Shown here: positions 8,501 through 15,393 of the stretch, piece after piece
Position numbering within the stretch: position 1 is the stretch's first letter
How the letters are laid out: each line of letters opens with the position of its first letter
NCBI GenBank assembly: GCA_039908285.1
Contig: JAMOBE010000053.1
Coordinates: 1-25,154 of the forward strand
Direction of reading: 5' to 3'
Source of the DNA: JAMOBE01 sp039908285
Lineage (GTDB): Bacteria; Pseudomonadota; Alphaproteobacteria; Rhodospirillales; Rhodospirillaceae
Length of the DNA stretch: 25,154 nt
Notes under the pieces: generated by a model
Seen by the model: the letters and a program-made list of their open reading frames with translations, nothing else
What the model was told of the DNA's origin: nothing
The model's database searches: none
Program-made: the position numbers and the translations under genes

Positions 8501-9655
8501 CTTTTCGAGACGACACGACCCGCTTCCAACACGCGCCAGGCGATGGTATCGGGGCTTCTGGGAGGCCTGCCCGAGGACCCCTTTCGTGACGCTCTTCGGG
8601 CCGCAGGCGACAGGCTGTCGGCGAGCGACACCCTGGCCTTGTTGACGCTGGCCCCGTTCCGCAAAACAACCTGGGACGTCGTGACGGAGCTTGGGGAGAG
8701 TGTTTCAGATCCTTACTGGCGCTCGGTGCGTCCCATGTGGTGGGCGCGGGAGGAGGAACTCTCTACCGCCGTTGAGTGCCTGCTTGCCGTTGATCGCCCA
8801 CGCGCGGCTTTTGCTGCAGCAGGGGGCTACCTTGAACGCCTTCAGCCGAAGCTCTTGTTCCGCGTGATGTCGGCCGCGCCACGGTCGGTACAGGAGGCGG
8901 GCAGTTACCCGATAGAGCCGTACCTCGTCGAACAAGCGCTGAAGCGACTGACCGAAAGCGGGGAAGTCAGCGTCGAGGAGATGGCTGTTCTGGAATTCTC
9001 GTATCTTGAGGCTCTGGACCGACGTGGAGGGTCGATACCCAATCTTGAGCGCCAGATGGAGCGATACCCGGAGCTTTTTGTCCAGGCCGTCGCATTCGCC
9101 TACAGGCGTGACGATGAAGGGGAGGACCCGGAATCCTGGCGCGCTCCCAGTGAAGAAGAACGAAGCAACCGCGCTCATCTGGCTTACCGGCTTCTCAACA
9201 TGCTGACCCACATGCCAGGCCATAACCACCAGGGCGATCTGGAAGCCGATATCCTTATCAACTGGATTCGCTGCGTGAGGGAAGGCTGCGCCGATCTTGC
9301 ACGTGCAGCCGTTGGTGATATTCACATGGGCGAACTATTGGCGAAGTCCAAGGCCGGGACGGACGGGGTATGGCCGATTGAACCGGTACGGGACGCCATC
9401 GAGGCCACATATTCGGAACACCTTGCCCGCGGCGTTTATACCGGCCTGCGCAACTCTCGCGGCATTCACTGGCGTGGCGAAGGGGGGGAGCAGGAACGTG
9501 AACTCGCGGCGAAATACCAAAGTTGGGCGCGCGCCCTCGAATTCAGCCACCCCCGCGTCGCCAATATAATAAAGAGTCTGGTACGTACCTACGAGAACGA
9601 AGCGATGGAAAATGACACAGAAGCGAAGGTCAGCAAGCGCCTCCTGCGCTGTTAG
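5597..9655 (+). CDS. HigA-type HTH, nuclease-like and degenerate STAND-like multidomain protein; candidate defence protein
   Basis: This is a 1352-residue protein. Residues about 8-76 are a HigA/VapI-type helix-turn-helix: HPGPHIHDQI, then GLSVTDAAKLLDVGRPALSN and LLNGKSALSPDMAARIERAF. Residues about 98-250 resemble a restriction-endonuclease-like fold, with GWDG (Asp149), WEFG (Glu169) and NVKKKADGDY (Lys177-179), then FVFVTPRSW and a VRVFDASNIEEWLEQ segment. Residues about 265-440 look like a STAND NTPase relic: PVILTADSREEALAF occupies the Walker A position but lacks the GxxGxGK loop, and a winged-helix-like RSPTVLRRRLSKLE segment follows. The remaining 900 residues appear helical with no named domain. 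No HigB-like toxin gene is adjacent. GGAGG six bases upstream supports the start. Its location inside a prophage between mobile-element scars fits a defence cargo role, cutting or binding nucleic acid when triggered. The family function is inferred, not known to me. Confidence 0.6.
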   Translation: MPSASNPCHPGPHIHDQIIPAGLSVTDAAKLLDVGRPALSNLLNGKSALSPDMAARIERAFGANARELMDRQTAYDAALAKIRGAAASTRTFVPPFMQFKASDIEDWAGSIGARSRLSVLLRTLINSTGLHISTSTFPGNDDSERPGWDGYVEAGEATPWIPAGKSGWEFGVNTNVKKKADGDYAKSVAQNSPEERARTTFVFVTPRSWKGKSEWEKNRRAAGEWKDVRVFDASNIEEWLEQSIAAQAWFAHERGVPTQGVLSLDACWKIWVADTSPALSPALFAESTERARQTVEKMLNRGGDPVILTADSREEALAFLSCLLAGDEHERTLFRDRVAVFTESGPLTKLASRSSVFIPVITSRVVEKEFAPFKNDMRSIIVYPGNATTIKPDVSLEPLGHTTFKAALGEMGYGRDDIDRLGHESGRSPTVLRRRLSKLEAIRTPEWASTTATHARDLVPFMLAGAWKADNTTDKEILRLLAHDTPYGELETRIMSLLQLDDSPLWSEGSSRGVVSKIDTLFAIGWTVTNSDLENFFAVADLVLSEDDPSLDIPEDRRWFANKRREISTTLRDGICETVVLLAVHGPSLFRSRLGVDTELKARLLVRSLLSPLSARKLEADSHDLPMYAEASPDEFLSLLEADLRSSEPETLKLMRPAGTGIFERCPRTGLLWALENTAWAPGTLLRTIDILARLASVPLEDNWMNKPGESLQSIFRCWIPQTSAGVDERIAALEYLVKHHPKVAWPICIEQHYGGQQVGSYSHKPRWHPDAHGYGEPVTLGEARKFALAALEFALGWAPHTRETLADLVENLQWLDDGAQSKVWDLIEGWAKSANDEDRAWLREKLRLNTMTRRARVLSKRVPNTPARKAYALLKPNDIVLEHAWLFKTNWVEESVDEIADGELDYQKRDERIRTLRERALKTVMREHGLEGALMLAEGGDAAGVVGWHLSRLLPSTGDLLGAIHSLLFETTRPASNTRQAMVSGLLGGLPEDPFRDALRAAGDRLSASDTLALLTLAPFRKTTWDVVTELGESVSDPYWRSVRPMWWAREEELSTAVECLLAVDRPRAAFAAAGGYLERLQPKLLFRVMSAAPRSVQEAGSYPIEPYLVEQALKRLTESGEVSVEEMAVLEFSYLEALDRRGGSIPNLERQMERYPELFVQAVAFAYRRDDEGEDPESWRAPSEEERSNRAHLAYRLLNMLTHMPGHNHQGDLEADILINWIRCVREGCADLARAAVGDIHMGELLAKSKAGTDGVWPIEPVRDAIEATYSEHLARGVYTGLRNSRGIHWRGEGGEQERELAAKYQSWARALEFSHPRVANIIKSLVRTYENEAMENDTEAKVSKRLLRC

Positions 9656-9741
9656 TTTGACTTTGTCAGATTATTATGCTTGACGTTACGTGCGTAATTT
9701 TGTGCAAATGCTTAGATATGCTTGAGTTTCAGGAGGAGAAC

Positions 9742-9943
9742 GTAACCGTTCACATCCCCCGGGCCCTCAGGCGGCGGTGATGAGGTCGCAGGCATACACC
9801 CAGACATCTGCGCCCCGCTTGCGGCATGTCTCGATGACGCTCAATCCGGCGGCGTAGAACCGCCTGCCTTCGTCAGTTCGGGTGCCGAAGCTGAGGCGCC
9901 GCGGGATGATTGGAACTCCCCGCCCCTCCGTGGAGCGCAAACT
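9742..9943 (-). mobile_element. IS66-type transposase C-terminal scar with IS end
   Basis: On the minus strand a fragment without a start reads to a stop at 9767-9769. It includes SFGTRTDEGRRFYAAGLSV, then IETCRKRGADVW and YACDLITAA, which resembles the C-terminal tail of IS66-family transposases. The adjacent GTAACCGTTCAC at 9742 fits the GTAA terminus of that family. A stop codon at 9944-9946 ends the readable part upstream, and only about 60 residues remain of a protein normally near 500. The 9656-9741 segment between it and the large cargo gene is AT-rich with no feature. The rest, to 9976, abuts the stop of the small head gene. The family assignment is from memory of the motif. Confidence 0.55.
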
Positions 9944-9976
9944 CTACGAAAGGGCGGGTGAGCCCAGCGGATGGCC

Positions 9977-10246
9977 TCAGTCCGTATCCGTCCCGCCGAT
10001 GGCGGTCATGTCGGCCACGTCGACCACGCCGCTGGCGTTGGAGGCGACGCGCAGGAAGCCGGCGGCGGGGGTGCCGCCGGTATCGACGTTGGCGACGATG
10101 ATGTCACCGGTGCGCAGCATGTGGGACGCGCTGTTGAAGTAGCCGGCGGTATCCACGGTGGCCGCGGTGTCGGCGGTGATGTAGTGCCACAGCGTGAAGC
10201 CATTGGCGTAGGCGAGCACGCTCAGGTTCTTTGACACGTATGCCAT
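9977..10246 (-). CDS. Small phage head protein (putative decoration or head-completion)
   Basis: This 89-residue protein begins MAYVSKNLSVLAYANGF and continues TLWHYITADTAATVDTAGYF, with a Thr/Ala-rich beta-type composition and the ending DMTAIGGTDTD. It resembles small proteins found directly after the major capsid gene in alphaproteobacterial podophage-like prophages. The start at 10246 has AGGAAA upstream; the longer open frame begins inside the preceding capsid gene. It is 25 bp after the capsid stop and probably co-transcribed. It appears full length, so the cargo inserted just downstream of its stop rather than inside it. The precise role is not established. Confidence 0.65.
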   Translation of the reverse strand: MAYVSKNLSVLAYANGFTLWHYITADTAATVDTAGYFNSASHMLRTGDIIVANVDTGGTPAAGFLRVASNASGVVDVADMTAIGGTDTD

Positions 10247-10271
10247 TGTTCTGGTTTCCTCTTGATTGCGG

Positions 10272-11105
10272 TTACGAAATGGTCGCGTCGTCGTCGCACT
10301 TGATCTTGACGACGCCGGTGTTGTCGATGAGGCCGGCACCCTGGCTCATCATGTTGTTGGCGAAGAACGAGGCGCGGTCGCCGTGCCAGGTGACGTCGGT
10401 CTTGACGTCGGCGCCCGAGGCATGGCCCACGGCGGTCTTGTGGTAGATGAAGACGTCGCGGTCGTCGGTGCTGGCGAGCGGCAGGCCGGTGTGCATGATC
10501 CACACGATGCCGAGCCACTTGCGGGTCTCGGTCCCCTTGAGCCAGGGGTAGAGATCGCCGACATAGTGGGCGTCCGAGAACTCCTGAAGGTTCAGCAGTT
10601 CGTTCCACTGGTGCGGACCGACGACGCCGAAGCGCTGGCCATCGTCGGGGACGTCCTGGCCGTTGAGCTTCTCGAAGGCGCTCAGCACCAGGTTCTTGGT
10701 CAGGCCGGTGGAGTAGTCGCCGACGGTCTGGGTCGCCGTCGCCAGGGCGTCGATGATCAGCTCATCGGTCTTGCGGCCCAGGGCATAGGCCCCGGCCTCG
10801 GCGACGACGTGGCGCTCGGGGACGTTGGTCTTCAGCTCGTCGAGGGAGTCGATCCAGTCGCCAGCATAGTAGTCGTAGAGCTGGCATTCGACGGTGCCGT
10901 GGTCGACATTCATCACCGGCACCTTGCCGTGGCGGGCCTTGGTGGAGGCCGTCCCCTTGCCCACGGTCTGGAAGACCGTGGACGAGCCGACGATGTTGTT
11001 CTTGGTGCGCACGGTGCCACGCAGCTTGGAGCCCATCCTCTGATAGGCCTGATGCACTTCACCCTGGAAGTTCTTGACGAAAGAGAGATCGACGGTTGTG
11101 GACAT
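10272..11105 (-). CDS. Phage major capsid protein
   Basis: This 277-residue protein forms the phage head shell. Visible features are MSTTVDLSFVKNFQGEVHQA at the start, the segment LRGTVRTKNNIVGSSTVFQT, a GKGTASTKARHGKVP loop, and the conserved ECQLYDYYAGDWIDSLDELK followed by ALGRKTDELIID, which together fit the phage capsid family seen in podophage-like prophages. The ATG at 11105 is preceded by AAGGAA; the open frame continues upstream with host-like noncoding sequence that does not read as a protein. The gene appears intact. No portal, scaffold or terminase gene lies upstream; host genes start at 11345, so the prophage is truncated at this side. Confidence 0.8.
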   Translation of the reverse strand: MSTTVDLSFVKNFQGEVHQAYQRMGSKLRGTVRTKNNIVGSSTVFQTVGKGTASTKARHGKVPVMNVDHGTVECQLYDYYAGDWIDSLDELKTNVPERHVVAEAGAYALGRKTDELIIDALATATQTVGDYSTGLTKNLVLSAFEKLNGQDVPDDGQRFGVVGPHQWNELLNLQEFSDAHYVGDLYPWLKGTETRKWLGIVWIMHTGLPLASTDDRDVFIYHKTAVGHASGADVKTDVTWHGDRASFFANNMMSQGAGLIDNTGVVKIKCDDDATIS

Positions 11106-11344
11106 GTGTCTGTTTCCTTGTTGTGTTGACGAACAGAAGATGATTGAGCGGCCGGTTGCGGCCATGGCCGCCGGCTGCCCGGGTGTGAGGCCGCCCGACC
11201 CCGCCCGAAGACGGGCGCTGGGGTTGTCGGGAGGCTCGGAAAAACTCAGAATCTTCGCCGCGCGATAAATCGCGACTGGCTGGACGCCGCGACCGCGGTT
11301 ATGATCGGCCGGTATCAGGTGAATCCCGGACGATAGGCACCCTA

Positions 11345-12097
11345 ATGGCCCAATCCGAAGCACGGCGTGGTGGTAACGACAGCAACCTGGTCTCGGCCCG
11401 GATCGAGGAGACGACGGCCGAACTGTTCGGCCACTGCCTCACGGCGTTCCACGCCTACAACGATCTCGACCAGTTGGCCGAGGACCTGCGGATTCTCTCA
11501 CTCAACGCCGAGCTGGCCGCCGGCCGGGCCGGGGACAAGGGACGCGCCGTCCGGGCGCTGACCCAGTACACGCGGGCCCTGGTCAGCCGCCTTGCCATGG
11601 TGCAGGGCGACGTGGTGGGCATCAGGGCCACCACCTATGCCACCAGCGCCGCGGCGTTGCGTCACCTGGCCGAGATGCGGACCTTCGAACTGGCGGCGCT
11701 CAAGGTCGGACGCCCGCGGTACCGCCGGAACGAGGAGGGCGACGAAGGCCACGTGCGGGCTCACGAGTCTCTGCTCGCGGCCCAGACCCGGATCCTGAAG
11801 GACCTGACCGACAACCTGAATCGGATGGTCGTCGGCGTGGGTGAGCTGTCCGCCAGCACCGGCCAGGTGCACGAGGTGGTGTCCCAGTCCGGCAGCATCG
11901 CCACCAACATCGCCATCGAGGCCGCCGCCGCCGGCCAGTACGAGGCCGAGTTCCGCACCGTGGCCGAGACTATGCGCCGCTATGTCGGCATGCTGCGCGC
12001 GATCATCGACAAGGCCAATGCCGCGGTGCGCGTGGCGGGTGAAAGAGGCGAGTCGCTGCAGGCCCTCGCCGCCGAAGCCCTCCGCGCCGCCCGCTGA
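11345..12097 (+). CDS. Soluble chemoreceptor-tip-like protein (cytoplasmic MCP-like)
   Basis: This 250-residue protein has no membrane segment and no signal peptide. It carries two separate stretches like the kinase-contact tip of methyl-accepting chemotaxis proteins: LAEDLRILSLNAELAAGRAG then DKGRAVRALTQYTR (about 44-77), and SIATNIAIEAAAAGQYEAEF then RTVAETMRRY (about 184-213). A normal receptor has one such tip flanked by long antiparallel coiled coils; here two are joined by a charged linker (about 120-150). Classic HAMP and pentapeptide CheR/CheB tether are missing. It is followed after 31 bp by the diiron-protein gene, so the two are probably an operon in which this protein relays the sensor's state to a CheA/CheW kinase. 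The Shine-Dalgarno (ATAGGCACC) is weak. The assignment by motif is good; the signalling role is inferred. Confidence 0.7.
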   Translation: MAQSEARRGGNDSNLVSARIEETTAELFGHCLTAFHAYNDLDQLAEDLRILSLNAELAAGRAGDKGRAVRALTQYTRALVSRLAMVQGDVVGIRATTYATSAAALRHLAEMRTFELAALKVGRPRYRRNEEGDEGHVRAHESLLAAQTRILKDLTDNLNRMVVGVGELSASTGQVHEVVSQSGSIATNIAIEAAAAGQYEAEFRTVAETMRRYVGMLRAIIDKANAAVRVAGERGESLQALAAEALRAAR

Positions 12098-12128
12098 CCA
12101 CGATGCCACTGGCAGGGAAGACGCCACA

Positions 12129-12884
12129 ATGCAGTGCACCACTCTCTACAGCCGCGAGAACCACCGCTGGATGACCTTCGGACAGGATCCGGACAAGCCC
12201 GGCAACGTCATCGACACCAATCAGCTCGTGGTCGCCGACGGCGATACCGCCATGCTTCTCGACCCCGGGGGCGCCGAGATCTTCCCCCAGATGATCGCCG
12301 GTCTGACCCGCAAGGTGCAGGTGGACCACGTGCGTCACATCTTCGTCTCCCACCAGGACCCGGACGTCTGCTCGTCGCTGCCCCTGTGGCGGAAGGTGTG
12401 TCCCAGCGACGTCAAGGTATATGTTCCTTCGATCTGGACAGGATTCGTGGCCCATTTCGATCCCAACACCAGGGTGACCGCCATTCCCGATCAGGGCATG
12501 GAGGTCTCCGTCGGCCGGGTCCGCCTGCGCATCCTGCCGGCCCACTACCTGCATTCGTCGGGCAACTTCCATGTCTACGACCCGGCGGCGCGGGTGCTGT
12601 TCACCGGCGACGTGGGCGGAGCCCTGATGCCCTCGGGCGGTCGTGGCGACGTGTTCGTCAACCGCTTCGACCATCACGTCCAGTACATGGAGACCTTCCA
12701 CCGGCGCTGGATGGGCTCGCCCGCGGCCCGTGACGCCTGGGTGGCGATGGTGTCCCGGCTCGACATCGACATCCTCGCTCCCCAGCATGGCCTGATGTTC
12801 AAGGGCGACGACGTCAAGCGCTTCATCCAGTGGTTCGGGTCCCTCGACATCGGGACGGGCGTTTCCGCCTTTGCCCAGGCCTGA
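12129..12884 (+). CDS. ODP-like oxygen-binding diiron protein (metallo-beta-lactamase fold)
   Basis: This 251-residue protein is a metallo-beta-lactamase-fold diiron protein with no flavodoxin domain. Its ligand pattern is His75-x-Asp77-x-Asp79, then His142 (62 residues later), Asp161 (18 later) and His220 (58 later). That follows the flavodiiron spacing H-x-E-x-D-x62-H-x18-D-x60-H, with Asp in place of the second-position Glu. Signatures are SHQDPDVCSS, PAHYLHSSGNF and LFTGDVGG. This matches the oxygen-binding diiron protein (ODP) described as an oxygen and iron sensor for chemotaxis in Treponema denticola, encoded beside a cytoplasmic receptor. The neighbouring MCP-like gene at 11345 makes that comparison stronger. 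No catalytic partner reductase is adjacent. A hydrolase or NO/O2 reductase role is less likely but possible. Confidence 0.75.
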   Translation: MQCTTLYSRENHRWMTFGQDPDKPGNVIDTNQLVVADGDTAMLLDPGGAEIFPQMIAGLTRKVQVDHVRHIFVSHQDPDVCSSLPLWRKVCPSDVKVYVPSIWTGFVAHFDPNTRVTAIPDQGMEVSVGRVRLRILPAHYLHSSGNFHVYDPAARVLFTGDVGGALMPSGGRGDVFVNRFDHHVQYMETFHRRWMGSPAARDAWVAMVSRLDIDILAPQHGLMFKGDDVKRFIQWFGSLDIGTGVSAFAQA

Positions 12885-12913
12885 CCGGAGGAGGGGGCCG
12901 GAGGGAAGAGGTC

Positions 12914-12932
12914 GGTGTGCCGTGGGCGCACC
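12914..12932 (+). terminator. Weak terminator-like hairpin after the ODP-like gene
   Basis: A 7-bp stem (GGTGTGC with GCGCACC, one G-U pair) with a five-base loop lies 30 bases after the stop. It is followed only by TGTCCCTTT, so it is a weak candidate. Confidence 0.25.
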
Positions 12933-13027
12933 TGTCCCTTTCGACAAGGAACGTATACCCATTGCCGCCGGGGAGTGTCAAGCGCTTTTTTTCCTATTTT
13001 TTCGTTGTCCATGATGGGAGGGCGCCC

Positions 13028-13996
13028 ATGAGTCTGGCGGTGGCGATCCAGATGGATCCGATCGAGGGCATCAACATCGATGCCGACAGCAGCTTCGCCC
13101 TGGCCCTGGAGGGACAGCGGCGGGGTCATGGCCTGTTCCACTACCTGCCGCAGCACCTGACGTTCCATGACCAGCGCCTGCATGCCCGGGCGCGGCCGCT
13201 GACGGTCCGCCGCGAGCGCGGCAACCATTTCTCGTTCGGGCGCGAGGAGTCGCTCGACCTCGCGGCCATGGACGTGGTGCTGATGCGCCAGGATCCGCCG
13301 TTCGACATGGCCTACATCACCGCCACTCACCTATTGGAGCACATCAGGACCAGCACCCTGGTGGTCAACGATCCGGTGGCGGTGCGCAACGCCCCGGAAA
13401 AGCTGTTCGTCACCCATTTTCCCGGCCTGATGCCGCCGACGGTCATCACCGCCGACCGGGAGCGGATCCAGGCCTTCCGCGCGGAACACGGCGACATCAT
13501 CATCAAGCCGCTGTTCGGCAACGGTGGAGCGGGGGTCTTCCACATCACTCCTGAGGACGAGAACCTGAACGCCCTGCTGGAGATGTTCACGCAACTCTAC
13601 CGCGAGCCGGTGATCGCCCAGAAGTATCTGCCCGAGGTGCGCAACGGCGACAAGCGCATCATCCTCATCGACGGCGAGCCGGGTGGGGCGCTCAACCGCA
13701 TCCCGCGGGCGGGGGAGGCCCGTTCCAACCTGCATGTGGGCGGACGGGCGATGAAGTCGAGCCTGACCTCCCGCGACCGCGAGATCTGCGAGGCGATCGG
13801 CCCGTCGTTGAAAAAGCGCGGCCTGGTGTTCGTCGGCATCGACGTGATCGGCGGCTACCTCACCGAGATCAACGTCACCTCGCCGACGGGTATCCAGGAA
13901 ATCGGCCGCTTCGACAACGTGGATCTCTCGGCCCGTATCTGGGATGCCATCGAGGCGCGCCGCGCGGCCATGGCCATGCAACCGCCCCGGGCCTGA
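13028..13996 (+). CDS. gshB: Glutathione synthetase
   Basis: This 322-residue ATP-grasp ligase joins gamma-glutamylcysteine and glycine, the second step of glutathione synthesis in the cytoplasm. Family hallmarks are IQMDPIEGINIDADSSFAL at the start, LMRQDPPFDMAYI, the ATP-grasp segment IIKPLFGNGGAGVFHI, YLPEVRNGDKRIILIDGEP, and the terminal EINVTSPTGIQEI. The length is close to the usual 310-320. The ATG at 13028 has GGGAGGG six bases upstream; the open frame extends about 200 bases upstream but without family-like sequence. A 143-bp gap separates it from the ODP-like gene, so it probably has its own promoter. The T-rich stretch near 12985-13010 is unassigned. Confidence 0.95.
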   Translation: MSLAVAIQMDPIEGINIDADSSFALALEGQRRGHGLFHYLPQHLTFHDQRLHARARPLTVRRERGNHFSFGREESLDLAAMDVVLMRQDPPFDMAYITATHLLEHIRTSTLVVNDPVAVRNAPEKLFVTHFPGLMPPTVITADRERIQAFRAEHGDIIIKPLFGNGGAGVFHITPEDENLNALLEMFTQLYREPVIAQKYLPEVRNGDKRIILIDGEPGGALNRIPRAGEARSNLHVGGRAMKSSLTSRDREICEAIGPSLKKRGLVFVGIDVIGGYLTEINVTSPTGIQEIGRFDNVDLSARIWDAIEARRAAMAMQPPRA

Positions 13997-14024
13997 ACAT
14001 TTCAAAGACTGGGGATGGTTCTCG

Positions 14025-14369
14025 ATGGCGACAGAAATCTACATGTGCAAGGACGGCCAGGGGCTGCGCGACGGCAGGCTGGAGTATTCCGACAGCATAA
14101 CCTGCAAGGAGGAGGCGGAGCCGGATGCCGTGCGACGCTGCCAGAAGGACAACACGCTGAAGCGGATCGCCTATTATACGGTCACGCCCGATGGTCGCTT
14201 CAAGAATTTCTACACCTACACCAATCAGGGGGCCAAGGCGGCCGGTGGCCAGAGCCGCAAGCCCGCCGCCGCCGCGCCAAAGAAGCGCCCCTCCGCCGCC
14301 AAGCCGCCACCGCCGCCGCCGAAGACGCTGGGACAGAAGATCCTCGGGCTCATTGGCCTTGGCAAGTAA
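14025..14369 (+). CDS. Small hypothetical protein with Pro/Ala/Lys-rich linker
   Basis: This 114-residue protein has an N-terminal half (about residues 1-70) with three cysteines (Cys8, Cys27-ish and Cys40-ish) and a compact pattern that includes GQGLRDGRLEYSDSITCK and RIAYYTVTPDGRFKNFYTYT. The C-terminal half is a low-complexity Ala/Pro/Lys linker ending in LGQKILGLIGLGK. I do not recognise the family. The start at 14025 has GGGGATGG upstream, and it lies 28 bp after gshB, so co-transcription is possible. The terminal hydrophobic tail could be a short membrane or protein contact. No signal peptide is visible. Confidence 0.6.
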   Translation: MATEIYMCKDGQGLRDGRLEYSDSITCKEEAEPDAVRRCQKDNTLKRIAYYTVTPDGRFKNFYTYTNQGAKAAGGQSRKPAAAAPKKRPSAAKPPPPPPKTLGQKILGLIGLGK

Positions 14370-14373
14370 AGTT

Positions 14374-14468
14374 AAGAGCGAGGGGCCTGGAGGCCCCTCG
14401 CGCTCCCCCATTACTCCAGGAATGAAAAGTCATGGGGAGCACGAGGGGCCCCTCGGCCCCTCGTTCTT
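14374..14468. repeat. Double-hairpin intergenic repeat, copy B (opposite orientation to copy A)
   Basis: This 95-base element is the reverse complement of copy A at 443-534, with about 90 percent identity by eye. It has GC-rich hairpins at both ends around a CTCCCC/GGGGAG-type core and could end transcription from the 14025-14369 gene. The protease open frame's only upstream ATG (14422) falls inside it. Confidence 0.8.
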
Positions 14469-15393
14469 TACTCTTCATTTTTCTACGCTCTGGATAATTT
14501 ATTACGCGCGGTACGCTCTCAATACCCTGCTTCTGGTGATCCTGACGGTGACCACAGCAATGGGCGAGCCGTTGCGTGGCGTCAAGGGCGATGACGACCG
14601 CATTCCCGTGGACGCCGGTGAATACCCGTGGAGCGCCATCGGCCGCCTCAACAACAGCCTCGGGGCCTTCTGCACCGGGGCCATGATCGGGCGCCGGCTG
14701 ATGCTGACCGCGGCCCACTGCCTGTGGAACAAAAAAACTCGCGACTGGATGCCAGACGGTTCCCTGCACTTCGTCGCCGGCTACCATCACGGCGAGTACC
14801 TGGCCCATGCCACCGTCAAGCGCCACACCATCGGCCCCGGGTTCCGTGGCGGCGGGACATACGACGCCCGGATCGGCGTGCATGACTGGGCGCTGGTGGA
14901 GTTGAACGAGGACATCGGCACGACGGTGGGGTGGTTCGGCCTGCAATCGCTCGGAGCCGGCGACACGCGGGTTCTTCGCGCCGGCTACGGCCAGGACCGT
15001 CCCCACCTGCCGACGGCCCACCTGCCCTGTGCCATCGTCGGCCGCTCGCCCGAGGGCCTGCTCCTCCATGACTGCGACGCGGTGAGCGGCGACTCGGGCT
15101 CGCCGATCTTCGTGTGGCATGACGGCGGCGTCCGCATCGTCGCCATCCACGTCTCGACCATGGGGAAGAGCAAGGGCGCAGCCCTCGGCGGCGCCGTGGG
15201 CACGGCGACGTTCATCGAGTCGGCCCTCCGCGGCGGCGCCTCGGCCAAAGGGTACGCCGGCGCGGCGGAGCGAGCCCCGGTCAAGACCAACCGCCAGCTG
15301 GCCTCACGGAGGGGGAAGGCCCCGCCCCCCTCCGGCGTCACCGACGCCGACTCCCTCGCCACTCTCGGACGCCTGCTTCAAGGCATCCAGTAG
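14422..15393 (+). CDS. Trypsin-like serine protease, exported
   Basis: This protein is a trypsin-fold (S1-type) serine protease. The catalytic triad is visible as LTAAHC (His), DWALVEL (Asp) and DAVSGDSGSP (Ser). A hydrophobic N-terminal segment (YALNTLLLVILTVTTAMG followed by EPLRG) looks like a signal peptide or membrane anchor, so it should act outside the cytoplasm. The start is uncertain. The only in-frame ATG (14422) lies inside the repeat at 14374-14468, which would add an odd 30-residue hydrophilic leader, and its Shine-Dalgarno is poor. A non-ATG start near 14494-14497 would give a normal signal peptide. The C-terminal 70 residues are Ala/Arg/Pro-rich with no fold. The last 16 bases overlap the end of the convergent gene. 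Substrates are unknown. Confidence 0.8.
   Translation: MKSHGEHEGPLGPSFFTLHFSTLWIIYYARYALNTLLLVILTVTTAMGEPLRGVKGDDDRIPVDAGEYPWSAIGRLNNSLGAFCTGAMIGRRLMLTAAHCLWNKKTRDWMPDGSLHFVAGYHHGEYLAHATVKRHTIGPGFRGGGTYDARIGVHDWALVELNEDIGTTVGWFGLQSLGAGDTRVLRAGYGQDRPHLPTAHLPCAIVGRSPEGLLLHDCDAVSGDSGSPIFVWHDGGVRIVAIHVSTMGKSKGAALGGAVGTATFIESALRGGASAKGYAGAAERAPVKTNRQLASRRGKAPPPSGVTDADSLATLGRLLQGIQ

Noticed and set aside
11202..11217. CGCCCG-AAGA-CGGGCG hairpin in the capsid/MCP divergent gap
   Set aside because: Perfect but with no T-run in either direction and no gene ending nearby, so no function can be supported.
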